Source of the DNA: Chitinophaga pinensis
GTDB taxonomy: Bacteria > Bacteroidota > Bacteroidia > AKYH767-A > OLB10
Assembly (NCBI GenBank): GCA_945872015.1
Contig: CAMBYJ010000078.1
Location: forward strand, 1-7,932
Length of the DNA: 7,932 bases
Direction of reading: 5' to 3'
In this document: piece by piece, positions 1-4,246 of the stretch
Position numbering within the stretch: the stretch's first letter is position 1
Layout of the letters: the number at the start of each line of letters is the position of its first letter
Position numbers and translations under genes: made by a program
The notes under the pieces: generated by a model
The model's database searches: none
Told to the model about the DNA's origin: nothing
The model's input: the letters and a program-made list of their open reading frames with translations, nothing else

Positions 1-2
1 GT

Positions 3-530
3 ATAGGTGCTGTTTACGGTAAGCTATCACTATTAGAAGAGATGCCACCCTATCACGGTGGAGGAGAAATGATCAAGTCTGTTTCGTTTAAAGGCACTAC
101 GTGGAATGAGGTTCCTTATAAGTTTGAAGCTGGCACTCCGAATATTGCAGATGTAATTGCAATGGGCGCAGCTATTGATTATTGGAATTCATTTGATAGA
201 GCAGCAGCGCATCAGCAGGAAATCGATTTGTTAAATTATTGTACTTCTAAATTGGCGGATATCCCTTCCGTTAGAATCATTGGAACAGCAAAAAACAAAG
301 CAGCGGTTATCTCTTTTATCGTTGATAAAGCCAATGCAATGGATGTCGGAATGTTTCTCGATACCAAAGGCATTGCAGTTCGTACAGGACAACATTGTGC
401 TGAGCCGGTGATGGATTGGTTTGGAATTCCAGGAACTATTCGCGCTTCGTTTATGTTTTATAATACTATAGAGGAAGTCGATTATTTTATTGAACAATTA
501 AAAAAAGCCATACAGTTATTGGCTGTTTAG
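3..530 (+). CDS. sufS: Cysteine desulfurase SufS, C-terminal part (5' end outside window)
   Basis: This is the 3' part of a PLP-dependent cysteine desulfurase, which takes sulfur from L-cysteine as a persulfide and feeds it to the SUF Fe-S assembly pathway in the cytosol. The frame is open from base 3; the ATG at 42 is internal, because residues before it (GAVYGKLSLLEEMPPYHGGG) already match the SufS core. About 175 codons remain of a protein usually near 400 residues, so the PLP-binding lysine lies upstream of the window. Visible hallmarks are MPPYHGGGEMI, the WNEVPYKFEAGTPN block, the active-site loop RTGQHCAEPVM with the catalytic Cys at 396-398, and IRASFMFYNT with the conserved substrate-binding Arg. 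The stop is 2 bases before sufE. This pairing and the RTGxHCA loop mark a SufS rather than a NifS/IscS protein. Confidence 0.95.
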   Translation: MGAVYGKLSLLEEMPPYHGGGEMIKSVSFKGTTWNEVPYKFEAGTPNIADVIAMGAAIDYWNSFDRAAAHQQEIDLLNYCTSKLADIPSVRIIGTAKNKAAVISFIVDKANAMDVGMFLDTKGIAVRTGQHCAEPVMDWFGIPGTIRASFMFYNTIEEVDYFIEQLKKAIQLLAV

Positions 531-532
531 AT

Positions 533-958
533 ATGCGTACCATTGCAGAAATAGAAAACGAAATCATAGACGACTTTGCCTTGTTTGATACTTGGGAAGA
601 AAAGTATCAGTACATCATTGAAATCGGACAAAAGCTAAAACCATTAGCTGCTGAATTTAAAACTGATGATAACAAAATAAAAGGTTGTCAGAGTAGTGTT
701 TGGTTAACAGCGAATGAGAATAGCGGTATAATAGAATTTTCTGCTGATAGTGATTCTGTTTTTGTGAAAGGAGAAATTGCGTTGTTGATGGAAGTATTAT
801 CAAATCAATCGCCGGAAGCAATCGTGAATGCTGAGTTAGGTTTTATCGATCAAATTGGATTACGCAGTCACATGGCGCAAACTCGTGCTAACGGATTAGC
901 TGCAATGATTAAACAAATGAAACTATACGCTGTGGGATTTCAGCATAAGAATGTGTGA
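533..958 (+). CDS. sufE: SufE, sulfur acceptor for SufS
   Basis: SufE takes the persulfide from SufS, stimulates its desulfurase activity and passes the sulfur to the SufBCD scaffold. The 141-residue product has the usual family length. The diagnostic motif is IKGCQSSVWL, with the acceptor Cys at residue 52, essentially the same place as Cys51 of the E. coli protein. The C-terminal half has the conserved pattern around GLRSHMAQTRANGLAAMIKQMK. The ATG at 533 follows the sufS stop by only 2 bases and there is no clear Shine-Dalgarno site, which suggests translational coupling. The sufB, sufC and sufD genes are not in the window; they would be expected upstream of sufS. Confidence 0.95.
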   Translation: MRTIAEIENEIIDDFALFDTWEEKYQYIIEIGQKLKPLAAEFKTDDNKIKGCQSSVWLTANENSGIIEFSADSDSVFVKGEIALLMEVLSNQSPEAIVNAELGFIDQIGLRSHMAQTRANGLAAMIKQMKLYAVGFQHKNV

Positions 959-959
959 T

Positions 960-1325
960 ATGAGTGAAGAACAAAATAAGCCAGAAGAATTAAAGAATGA
1001 TGGAATTGATATTCCAGCTACACCCTCTTTGCGTGAACGCATCATTGCCACATTAAAAACGTGTTATGATCCAGAGATTCCAGTTGATATCTGGGAGCTC
1101 GGATTGATTTACGAGATACGTATCAATGACGGAAATGATGTTCATATCATGATGACCTTAACATCACCTGCTTGTCCTGTAGCAGAAACGTTACCTCCCG
1201 ATGTAGAAAACAAAATCAGTGAAATACCTGATGTAAATTCAGCTCGCGTAGAAATTACTTTTGATCCACCTTGGGAAAAAGAAATGATGAGTGAAGAAGC
1301 ACGATTAGAATTAGGAATGTGGTAA
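960..1325 (+). CDS. sufT: MIP18/DUF59 family Fe-S assembly protein (SufT-like)
   Basis: Small MIP18-family (DUF59) protein of the type found in suf operons, implicated in Fe-S cluster maturation or delivery to target proteins. Motifs, numbered from this start: DPEIPVDIWELGLIY at about 37-51, TSPACPVAETLP with the conserved Cys at about 72, and a C-terminal FDPPWEKEMMSEEARLELGMW block typical of the SUF-associated subgroup. The first 20 or so residues are polar and poorly conserved. I prefer the ATG at 960, which leaves 1 base after the sufE stop and matches the 1-2 base stop-to-start spacing at both other suf junctions; an in-frame ATG at 951 would overlap sufE by 8 bases and add only three residues. 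Family and operon role are secure; the exact biochemical step is inferred. Confidence 0.9.
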   Translation: MSEEQNKPEELKNDGIDIPATPSLRERIIATLKTCYDPEIPVDIWELGLIYEIRINDGNDVHIMMTLTSPACPVAETLPPDVENKISEIPDVNSARVEITFDPPWEKEMMSEEARLELGMW

Positions 1326-1326
1326 T

Positions 1327-1836
1327 ATGAGTAACGATACAATCATCAATAAAGTAGAACAAAGCGGATTAATCACTATTAATCTCGAAGATTTCTATCC
1401 TGAAGGTCAACGAAAGGTGATTGATATTCGTGAGCAGTTGGTGGAAGATGTATTGTTAAGAGAAAAATCGTTTCGTGAATATATTACAACAACGGATTGG
1501 TCAAAGTATCAAGATTGTTATGTAGCTGTTTATTGTTCAGTAGATGCAGTAATTCCGCATTGGGCTTATATGCTTGTTGCATCTGTGTTAGAGTCGTATG
1601 CAAAGCTGGTTTTTTTCGGTAATGCAGAGGCGTTAGAATGTAAGTTGTTTGAAGACATTATTGATAAGATGGATGTACAATCTTATCAGGATGCTCGTAT
1701 CATTATAAAAGGATGTTCTGATAAGCCGGTTCCTGCTGCAGCTTATTTTTACTTGACTGTTAAACTTCGTCCAATAGCAAAGAGTATTATGTTTGGCGAA
1801 CCATGCAGTACAGTGCCTGTATTTAAAAAGAAATAA
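1327..1836 (+). CDS. DUF2480 family protein, function unknown, in suf operon
   Basis: I recognise this 169-residue protein as a member of DUF2480, a Bacteroidota family without an assigned function. It is predicted cytosolic: no signal peptide or membrane segment is visible. Striking local motifs are YCSVDAVIPHWAYMLVAS (residues 69-86), IIKGCSDKPVP (126-136) and the terminal MFGEPCSTVPVFKK (155-168). Its cysteines are at 64, 70, 105, 130 and 160; those at 70, 130 and 160 lie in the motif-like blocks and could be metal- or sulfur-handling residues, though this is inference. The ATG at 1327 is 1 base after the sufT-like stop, so it is almost certainly co-transcribed and probably co-translated with the suf genes, which points to a role in Fe-S biogenesis. 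It ends with tandem stops (TAA TAA). Confidence 0.85.
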   Translation: MSNDTIINKVEQSGLITINLEDFYPEGQRKVIDIREQLVEDVLLREKSFREYITTTDWSKYQDCYVAVYCSVDAVIPHWAYMLVASVLESYAKLVFFGNAEALECKLFEDIIDKMDVQSYQDARIIIKGCSDKPVPAAAYFYLTVKLRPIAKSIMFGEPCSTVPVFKKK

Positions 1837-1853
1837 TAACTAAATTTAGTACT

Positions 1854-2246
1854 ATGAAAAAGTGGTTCGTCTTATTCTTTTGTCTGATGACATTAGGCGT
1901 TGTAGCACAACAATTACCAGAACACAGTACTAACCGCGACGATACTTTTATTGTAGTTGATCAGATGCCGGAATATCCCGGAGGAAATGAAGCTTTGCAA
2001 GAATACATTTCATTGAATCTAAAATATCCTGCGTTGAAAGAAGTTTCTGGGAAGGTTTTCGTAAGCTTTGTTGTCGATAAGAAAGGAAAAGTGACGGATG
2101 TCAGGGTGAAGAATGAAGTAGATGCAGCATTATCAAAAGAGGCAATTCGTCTCGTAAAAGCAATGCCACTTTGGACACCAGGTAAACTCGAAGGTAAGGC
2201 TGTAAATGTGCAGATGAATTTGCCAATTTATTTCAAGGCTAATTAA
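1854..2246 (+). CDS. Secreted stand-alone TonB C-terminal domain protein
   Basis: A 130-residue exported protein. It has a Sec signal peptide (MKKW, a hydrophobic stretch at residues 5-18, cleavage probably after VVA at 17-19) and a TonB C-terminal domain over about 38-128. Typical Bacteroidota TonB-domain marks are MPEYPGG (38-44), LKYPA (56-60), GKVFVSFVVDKKGKVTDV (66-83) and the WTPGK region (107-111) followed by NVQMNLPIYF. Classical TonB links ExbB/ExbD to outer-membrane transporters, but this protein lacks the uncleaved membrane anchor and Pro-rich linker, so it is probably a periplasmic domain of unknown partner. It follows the DUF2480 stop by 17 bases. A 12-bp palindrome (ACTAAATTTAGT, 1839-1850) containing the near -7 box TAAATTTA sits just before the ATG, so an internal promoter is possible but weakly supported. 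Confidence 0.85.
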   Translation: MKKWFVLFFCLMTLGVVAQQLPEHSTNRDDTFIVVDQMPEYPGGNEALQEYISLNLKYPALKEVSGKVFVSFVVDKKGKVTDVRVKNEVDAALSKEAIRLVKAMPLWTPGKLEGKAVNVQMNLPIYFKAN

Positions 2247-2254
2247 TACATTTG
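2247..2254 (+). promoter_or_regulatory. Candidate -7 promoter box before the polyprenyl synthase gene
   Basis: TACATTTG matches the Bacteroidota -7 consensus TAnnTTTG exactly and lies 7 bases before the ATG at 2262, just after the TonB-domain gene. A TTTG at 2219-2222 could be the -33 element, but the 24-base spacing is slightly longer than usual. If active, the transcript would start at or within a few bases of the start codon. Confidence 0.4.
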
Positions 2255-2261
2255 CTCGCTC

Positions 2262-3239
2262 ATGGCCAATCAATTGGATCGTATTAAAGCTCCTGTAAAG
2301 GATGAGATGGAACTATTCGAAAAGAAGTTCCGTGTGGCTATGCAGAGTAAAGTTTCGTTGCTCGATAAAATCATGCACTACATTGTTAAACGCAAAGGGA
2401 AGCAAATGCGACCGATGTTTGTTTTTTTAACTGCAGGCATGACAGGCACCATTGGTGAATCATCGTATCGTGCAGCATCATTAATTGAGTTATTACATAC
2501 CGCTACGTTAGTGCACGATGATGTGGTAGATGATAGTAATTTGCGCCGCGGATTTTTTTCTATCAATGCGCTCTGGAAAAATAAAATTGCAGTGTTGGTA
2601 GGTGATTATCTCTTATCAAAAGGATTATTGCTTGCTGTTGAACACGAAGAATTTAATTTACTAAAAATTGTTTCCAACGCTGTGCGCCGTATGAGTGAAG
2701 GCGAATTATTGCAAATTGAAAAAGCACGCAAGCTAGATATCACTGAAGAAGTCTATTATGAAATTATAGGAGCGAAGACCGCTTCTCTAATTGCTTCTTG
2801 TTGTGCTACGGGTGCAGCCTCTGTTGGATGTGATGCGGCAATGATACAACGCATGCACGACTTTGGTGAGGCGGTAGGAATTGCTTTTCAAATCAAAGAT
2901 GATTTATTCGATTACGAAGAAAGTGTGAAGACTGGTAAGCCAAAAGGCATCGATATTAAAGAACACAAAATGACCTTGCCGGTTATTTATACCTTGAATA
3001 AAGTAGGTAGTGATGATAAGCGCTTTATCATGAACACGATTAAACATCACTCCGACGATAGCAAAAAAGTGGAGCAGGTTATTCAATTAGTTTTATCCAA
3101 CGGCGGCCTCGAGTACGCTCGCAACGCAATGTATTCTTACCAGCAAAAAGCGTTTGATCTTTTAACGGATATCCCTGATAGTGAGTACAAGACTTCTTTA
3201 ATGGAGTTGGTGAGGTTTACGACGGAGAGGAATCACTGA
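2262..3239 (+). CDS. ispB: Trans-polyprenyl diphosphate synthase (IspB/heptaprenyl-octaprenyl type)
   Basis: All-trans polyprenyl diphosphate synthase, which extends farnesyl or geranylgeranyl diphosphate with isopentenyl diphosphate to make the side chain of menaquinone. The 325 residues match the family length. Motifs: GKQMRP (46-51); the first Asp-rich motif in LLHTATLVHDDVVDDSNLRRG, with Asp 86, 87 and 90; GDYLLSKG (114-121); and the second Asp-rich motif FQIKDDLFDY (209-218). The small Ala at -5 from the first Asp-rich motif, with HTATL before it, fits a long-chain enzyme of the IspB type, but the exact chain length (C35 or C40) cannot be read from sequence. The ATG at 2262 is 15 bases after the TonB-domain gene. 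The C-terminus MELVRFTTERNH is repeated as a second coding-like copy about 100 bases downstream. Confidence 0.92.
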   Translation: MANQLDRIKAPVKDEMELFEKKFRVAMQSKVSLLDKIMHYIVKRKGKQMRPMFVFLTAGMTGTIGESSYRAASLIELLHTATLVHDDVVDDSNLRRGFFSINALWKNKIAVLVGDYLLSKGLLLAVEHEEFNLLKIVSNAVRRMSEGELLQIEKARKLDITEEVYYEIIGAKTASLIASCCATGAASVGCDAAMIQRMHDFGEAVGIAFQIKDDLFDYEESVKTGKPKGIDIKEHKMTLPVIYTLNKVGSDDKRFIMNTIKHHSDDSKKVEQVIQLVLSNGGLEYARNAMYSYQQKAFDLLTDIPDSEYKTSLMELVRFTTERNH

Positions 3240-3240
3240 T

Positions 3241-3334
3241 TAATTTGAAAATTCAGACCTCCCTAAATCCCTCCAAAGGAGGGACTTTCTAAATTTTACT
3301 CCTCTCCTTTGGAGAGGCAGGGAGAGGTTTTAAT
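3241..3334. repeat. Two-hairpin intergenic repeat of REP/MITE-like form
   Basis: The element starts TAATTTGAAAATTCAGACCT right after the synthase stop. It contains two perfect 7-bp hairpins of near mirror design: TCCCTCC-AAA-GGAGGGA at 3268-3284 and CCTCTCC-TTT-GGAGAGG at 3301-3317. Outer arms ACCTCCCT (3257-3264) and AGGGAGAGGT (3319-3328) pair with one bulge, so the whole unit can fold into a larger cruciform. A related left end recurs at 4191-4229. I recall similar CCTCCC...GGGAGG elements scattered in Bacteroidota genomes. No transposase is encoded here. In RNA it could also help end transcription of the suf-ispB operon. Confidence 0.7.
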
Positions 3335-3337
3335 CTT

Positions 3338-3376
3338 ATGGAGTTAGTGAGGTTTACGACGGAACGCAATCACTAA
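3338..3376 (+). pseudogene. Duplicate of the 3' end of the polyprenyl synthase gene
   Basis: These 39 bases match the last 39 bases of the synthase gene (3201-3239) at 34 positions and encode the same peptide, MELVRFTTERNH plus stop. All five differences are silent: TTG/TTA, GAG/GAA, AGG/CGC (two changes) and TGA/TAA. No ORF leads into this copy, so it is a gene fragment separated from the intact gene by the two-hairpin repeat. The silent-only pattern suggests the fragment diverged while still coding, for example in another strain's allele, before being joined here. Confidence 0.75.
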
Positions 3377-3384
3377 CATTAGGC

Positions 3385-3433
3385 CGGTGGTTGAGGCTCT
3401 CGAAACCCGGCCCTTCGAGAACCTCAGGGACCG
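3385..3433. repeat. Imperfect inverted repeat, 20-bp arms (second repeat type)
   Basis: Left arm CGGTGGTTGAGGCTCTCGAA (3385-3404) and right arm TTCGAGAACCTCAGGGACCG (3414-3433) pair at 16 of 20 positions around a 9-base loop. The GAGG..CTCGAA/TTCGAG..CCTC core is of a kind I recall from dispersed Bacteroidota intergenic repeats. It is much more GC-rich than the flanking DNA and starts 9 bases after the duplicated gene end. No protein is encoded. Confidence 0.65.
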
Positions 3434-3483
3434 TGGGCAATCATGTAAATTAAAATAATGAGAGATTTTAATTTAATGGAGCT

Positions 3484-3529
3484 TCGCGATTAGAAAATTT
3501 GATCGCGATGCCTCGCGATGGAAAATCTT
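3484..3529 (+). repeat. Short direct repeats around TCGCGAT
   Basis: CGCGAT occurs three times (3485-3490, 3504-3509, 3514-3519). The outer two belong to a longer imperfect direct repeat, TCGCGATTAGAAAATTT at 3484-3500 and TCGCGATGGAAAATCTT at 3513-3529. The core TCGCGA is self-complementary. Function unknown; it may be a degraded repeat or a protein-binding cluster. Confidence 0.4.
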
Positions 3530-3536
3530 TCGTTTC

Positions 3537-3568
3537 AAACAGGGTGGGGTTTAAACCCTACCCTGTTT
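3537..3568 (+). terminator. 32-bp palindrome, probable terminator for the suf-ispB operon
   Basis: The halves AAACAGGGTGGGGTTT and AAACCCTACCCTGTTT are complementary with one G/T-type mismatch, giving a 16-bp stem folding at TTTAAA. On the plus strand it is followed by TTTGTTATTT, a weak U-rich tail. The core GGGTTTAAACCC is shared with the palindrome at 3603-3634. Position between convergent genes fits a terminator serving mainly the plus-strand operon. Confidence 0.5.
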
Positions 3569-3598
3569 GTTATTTAGTAAGAGATAAAAATAGATGAT

Positions 3599-3634
3599 AA
3601 AAAAATAGGTGTGGGTTTAAACCCACACCTATTT
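3599..3634 (-). terminator. Perfect 32-bp palindrome with T-tract, terminator for DUF433 gene
   Basis: AAATAGGTGTGGGTTT (3603-3618) is followed directly by its exact complement AAACCCACACCTATTT (3619-3634). On the minus strand the hairpin runs into seven T residues (the A-run at 3599-3605), a classical intrinsic terminator about 90 bases beyond the DUF433 stop. The outer arms differ from the neighbouring palindrome while pairing is kept. Confidence 0.65.
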
Positions 3635-3653
3635 AAAACTATAACTGTTTTTG

Positions 3654-3676
3654 TGCCATGATTTTTTCTCATGGCA
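3654..3676. repeat. Small hairpin, 8-bp perfect inverted repeat
   Basis: TGCCATGA (3654-3661) and TCATGGCA (3669-3676) pair perfectly around a 7-base T-rich loop. It lies about 50 bases downstream of the DUF433 stop on the minus strand, before the terminator at 3599-3634, and has no T-tract of its own on that strand. Possible mRNA 3'-end stabilising structure or protein site; role unknown. Confidence 0.4.
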
Positions 3677-3724
3677 GACGGAACGAGAACTGAAAACTAA
3701 AAATAACCTTAGATTAAATTCTCA

Positions 3725-3967
3725 TCAAGCAGCAGCTTCATAAAGCTTAATCATTTTTTCGGTTGAAAATAAATTTTCAGCTAATTCTAATACAGCTACA
3801 GCAGATGATTTTTCTACGGAAGGAAAATCTTCCAAAAACTCGTTTAATGAAATACCCTTTTCAAGATGACTGAATAAAGTAACCACAGGTACGCGTGTTC
3901 CTTTAAAAACAGGTTGTCCTGATAATATCTCCTGATCGATAGTAATGAAATCTCTTACGTTTTTCAT
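3725..3967 (-). CDS. DUF433 family antitoxin-like protein, apparently orphan
   Basis: An 80-residue DUF433 protein. The family mark is FITIDQEILSGQPVFKGTRVPVVTLFSHLEKGISLNEFLEDFPSV: a D..I..G.PVF.GTR.PV core followed by a small helical, winged-helix-like region. Many DUF433 proteins are antitoxins encoded next to a PIN-like DUF5615 toxin. No toxin is found here: the 485 bases downstream have no suitable frame. The stop overlaps an ATG (TGATG at 3727-3723), which opens MRI and then stops, possibly the remnant of a toxin start. The ATG at 3965-3967 is the natural start, with TATATTTG (a -7 consensus) ending 5 bases before it, so the mRNA may be leaderless. It stands alone on the minus strand between plus-strand genes, consistent with acquisition as an accessory unit. 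Confidence 0.8.
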   Translation of the reverse strand: MKNVRDFITIDQEILSGQPVFKGTRVPVVTLFSHLEKGISLNEFLEDFPSVEKSSAVAVLELAENLFSTEKMIKLYEAAA

Positions 3968-3971
3968 ATTT

Positions 3972-3979
3972 CAAATATA
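3972..3979 (-). promoter_or_regulatory. -7 promoter box of the DUF433 gene
   Basis: Read on the minus strand, TATATTTG fits TAnnTTTG exactly and ends 5 bases upstream of the ATG, which would put the transcript start at or next to the start codon. No clear TTG is present at the expected -33 distance. Confidence 0.45.
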
Positions 3980-3990
3980 CAAAAACAATT

Positions 3991-4019
3991 AATGGAATTT
4001 ACTATATGTTATTTCCATT
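3991..4019 (-). promoter_or_regulatory. Inverted repeat upstream of DUF433, candidate operator
   Basis: AATGGAA (3991-3997) and TTCCATT (4013-4019) form a perfect 7-bp inverted repeat with a 15-base AT-rich centre. It straddles the place where the -33 region of the DUF433 promoter should be. Antitoxin-like genes are often self-repressed through such sites; that this one is bound by the DUF433 protein is inference. Confidence 0.3.
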
Positions 4020-4084
4020 TGGTCCAATCTAGTTGTAGTTTTAATCATTTAATTACTTCCATCGAATTTCATAGTAACATAGCT

Positions 4085-4110
4085 CATAAAAAACGGGGGC
4101 TACCGCCCCC
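4085..4110 (-). terminator. GC-rich hairpin with T-run on the minus strand
   Basis: GGGGGC (4095-4100) and GCCCCC (4105-4110) pair around TACC. On the minus strand the hairpin is followed by GTTTTTTATG, the form of an intrinsic terminator. No minus-strand gene lies just upstream of it, so it may end a small RNA, be left over from a lost gene, or act before the DUF433 promoter to block read-through. A TATTTTTG box lies at 4127-4120 on the same strand. Confidence 0.4.
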
Positions 4111-4190
4111 TACCCAAATCAAAAATAGCGATTGCGAAACAAGTATTCGGTTATTAAATACTTATAGTCGTTTAAGTTTTTTCAATCGGA

Positions 4191-4229
4191 TAATTTGAAA
4201 TGTATGACCTCCCTTGAATCCCCCCTAAA
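4191..4229 (+). repeat. Partial copy of the two-hairpin repeat, upstream of dnaG
   Basis: TAATTTGAAA (4191-4200) and GACCTCCCT (4206-4214) match 3241-3250 and 3256-3264 exactly with the same spacing, followed by a similar C-rich stretch ending CTAAA. The right half with the second hairpin is absent, so this is a truncated or degraded copy of the element at 3241-3334. It ends 17 bases before the dnaG start. Confidence 0.6.
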
Positions 4230-4242
4230 TTTTGTATTTTAG
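4214..4242 (+). promoter_or_regulatory. Candidate dnaG promoter (-33 TTG, -7 TATTTTAG)
   Basis: TTG at 4214-4216 and TATTTTAG at 4235-4242 are 18 bases apart, within the 17-23 range described for Flavobacterium promoters; the -7 box differs from TAnnTTTG at one base. The -33 element falls inside the repeat remnant. The predicted transcript start would be at about the GTG at 4247, implying little or no leader. Confidence 0.35.
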
Positions 4243-4246
4243 CCTT

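Larger units (their letters stand above)
3240..3724. other. 485-base gene-free, repeat-rich gap between convergent genes
   Basis: No convincing gene is seen on either strand between the polyprenyl synthase and the DUF433 gene. In order it holds: a two-hairpin repeat (3241-3334), a second copy of the synthase 3' end (3338-3376), an imperfect inverted repeat (3385-3433), a stretch with three CGCGAT motifs (3484-3529), two 32-bp palindromes (3537-3568 and 3603-3634) and a small hairpin (3654-3676). It is more structured than a simple terminator region and appears built from successive repeat insertions or recombination events. Confidence 0.8.

Noticed and set aside
951..959. ATG at 951 as the start of the SufT-like gene
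   Set aside because: It overlaps sufE by 8 bases and adds only Met-Cys-Asp; the ATG at 960 fits the 1-2 base junctions of the other suf genes. It cannot be excluded.
1881..1886. Lipobox in the TonB-domain protein (Cys at residue 10)
   Set aside because: The Cys is too near the N-terminus and inside the hydrophobic core; cleavage after VVA is more likely.
3338..3376. A real short gene encoding MELVRFTTERNH
   Set aside because: Its identity with the synthase C-terminus and lack of an independent reading frame make it a gene fragment rather than a separate peptide gene.
3467..3493. A third copy of the synthase end (Phe-Asn-Leu-Met-Glu-Leu then Arg-Asp-stop)
   Set aside because: Only about ten bases (TTTAATGGAG) match well and similarity ends after MEL; in AT-rich DNA this may be chance.
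3241..3634. CRISPR array in the repeat-rich gap
   Set aside because: The repeats are inverted, of different families and not regularly spaced; no direct repeats with equal spacers and no cas genes are present.
3992..4198. A 68-codon plus-strand open frame between DUF433 and dnaG
   Set aside because: It runs across the candidate operator, the GC hairpin and the start of the repeat remnant, has no family-like motif, and is rich in residues typical of chance frames in AT-rich DNA.
4232..4246. TTG at 4232 as the dnaG start
   Set aside because: It would add five residues not typical of the family and overlap the likely -7 box; GTG at 4247 gives the usual MxxQET N-terminus.
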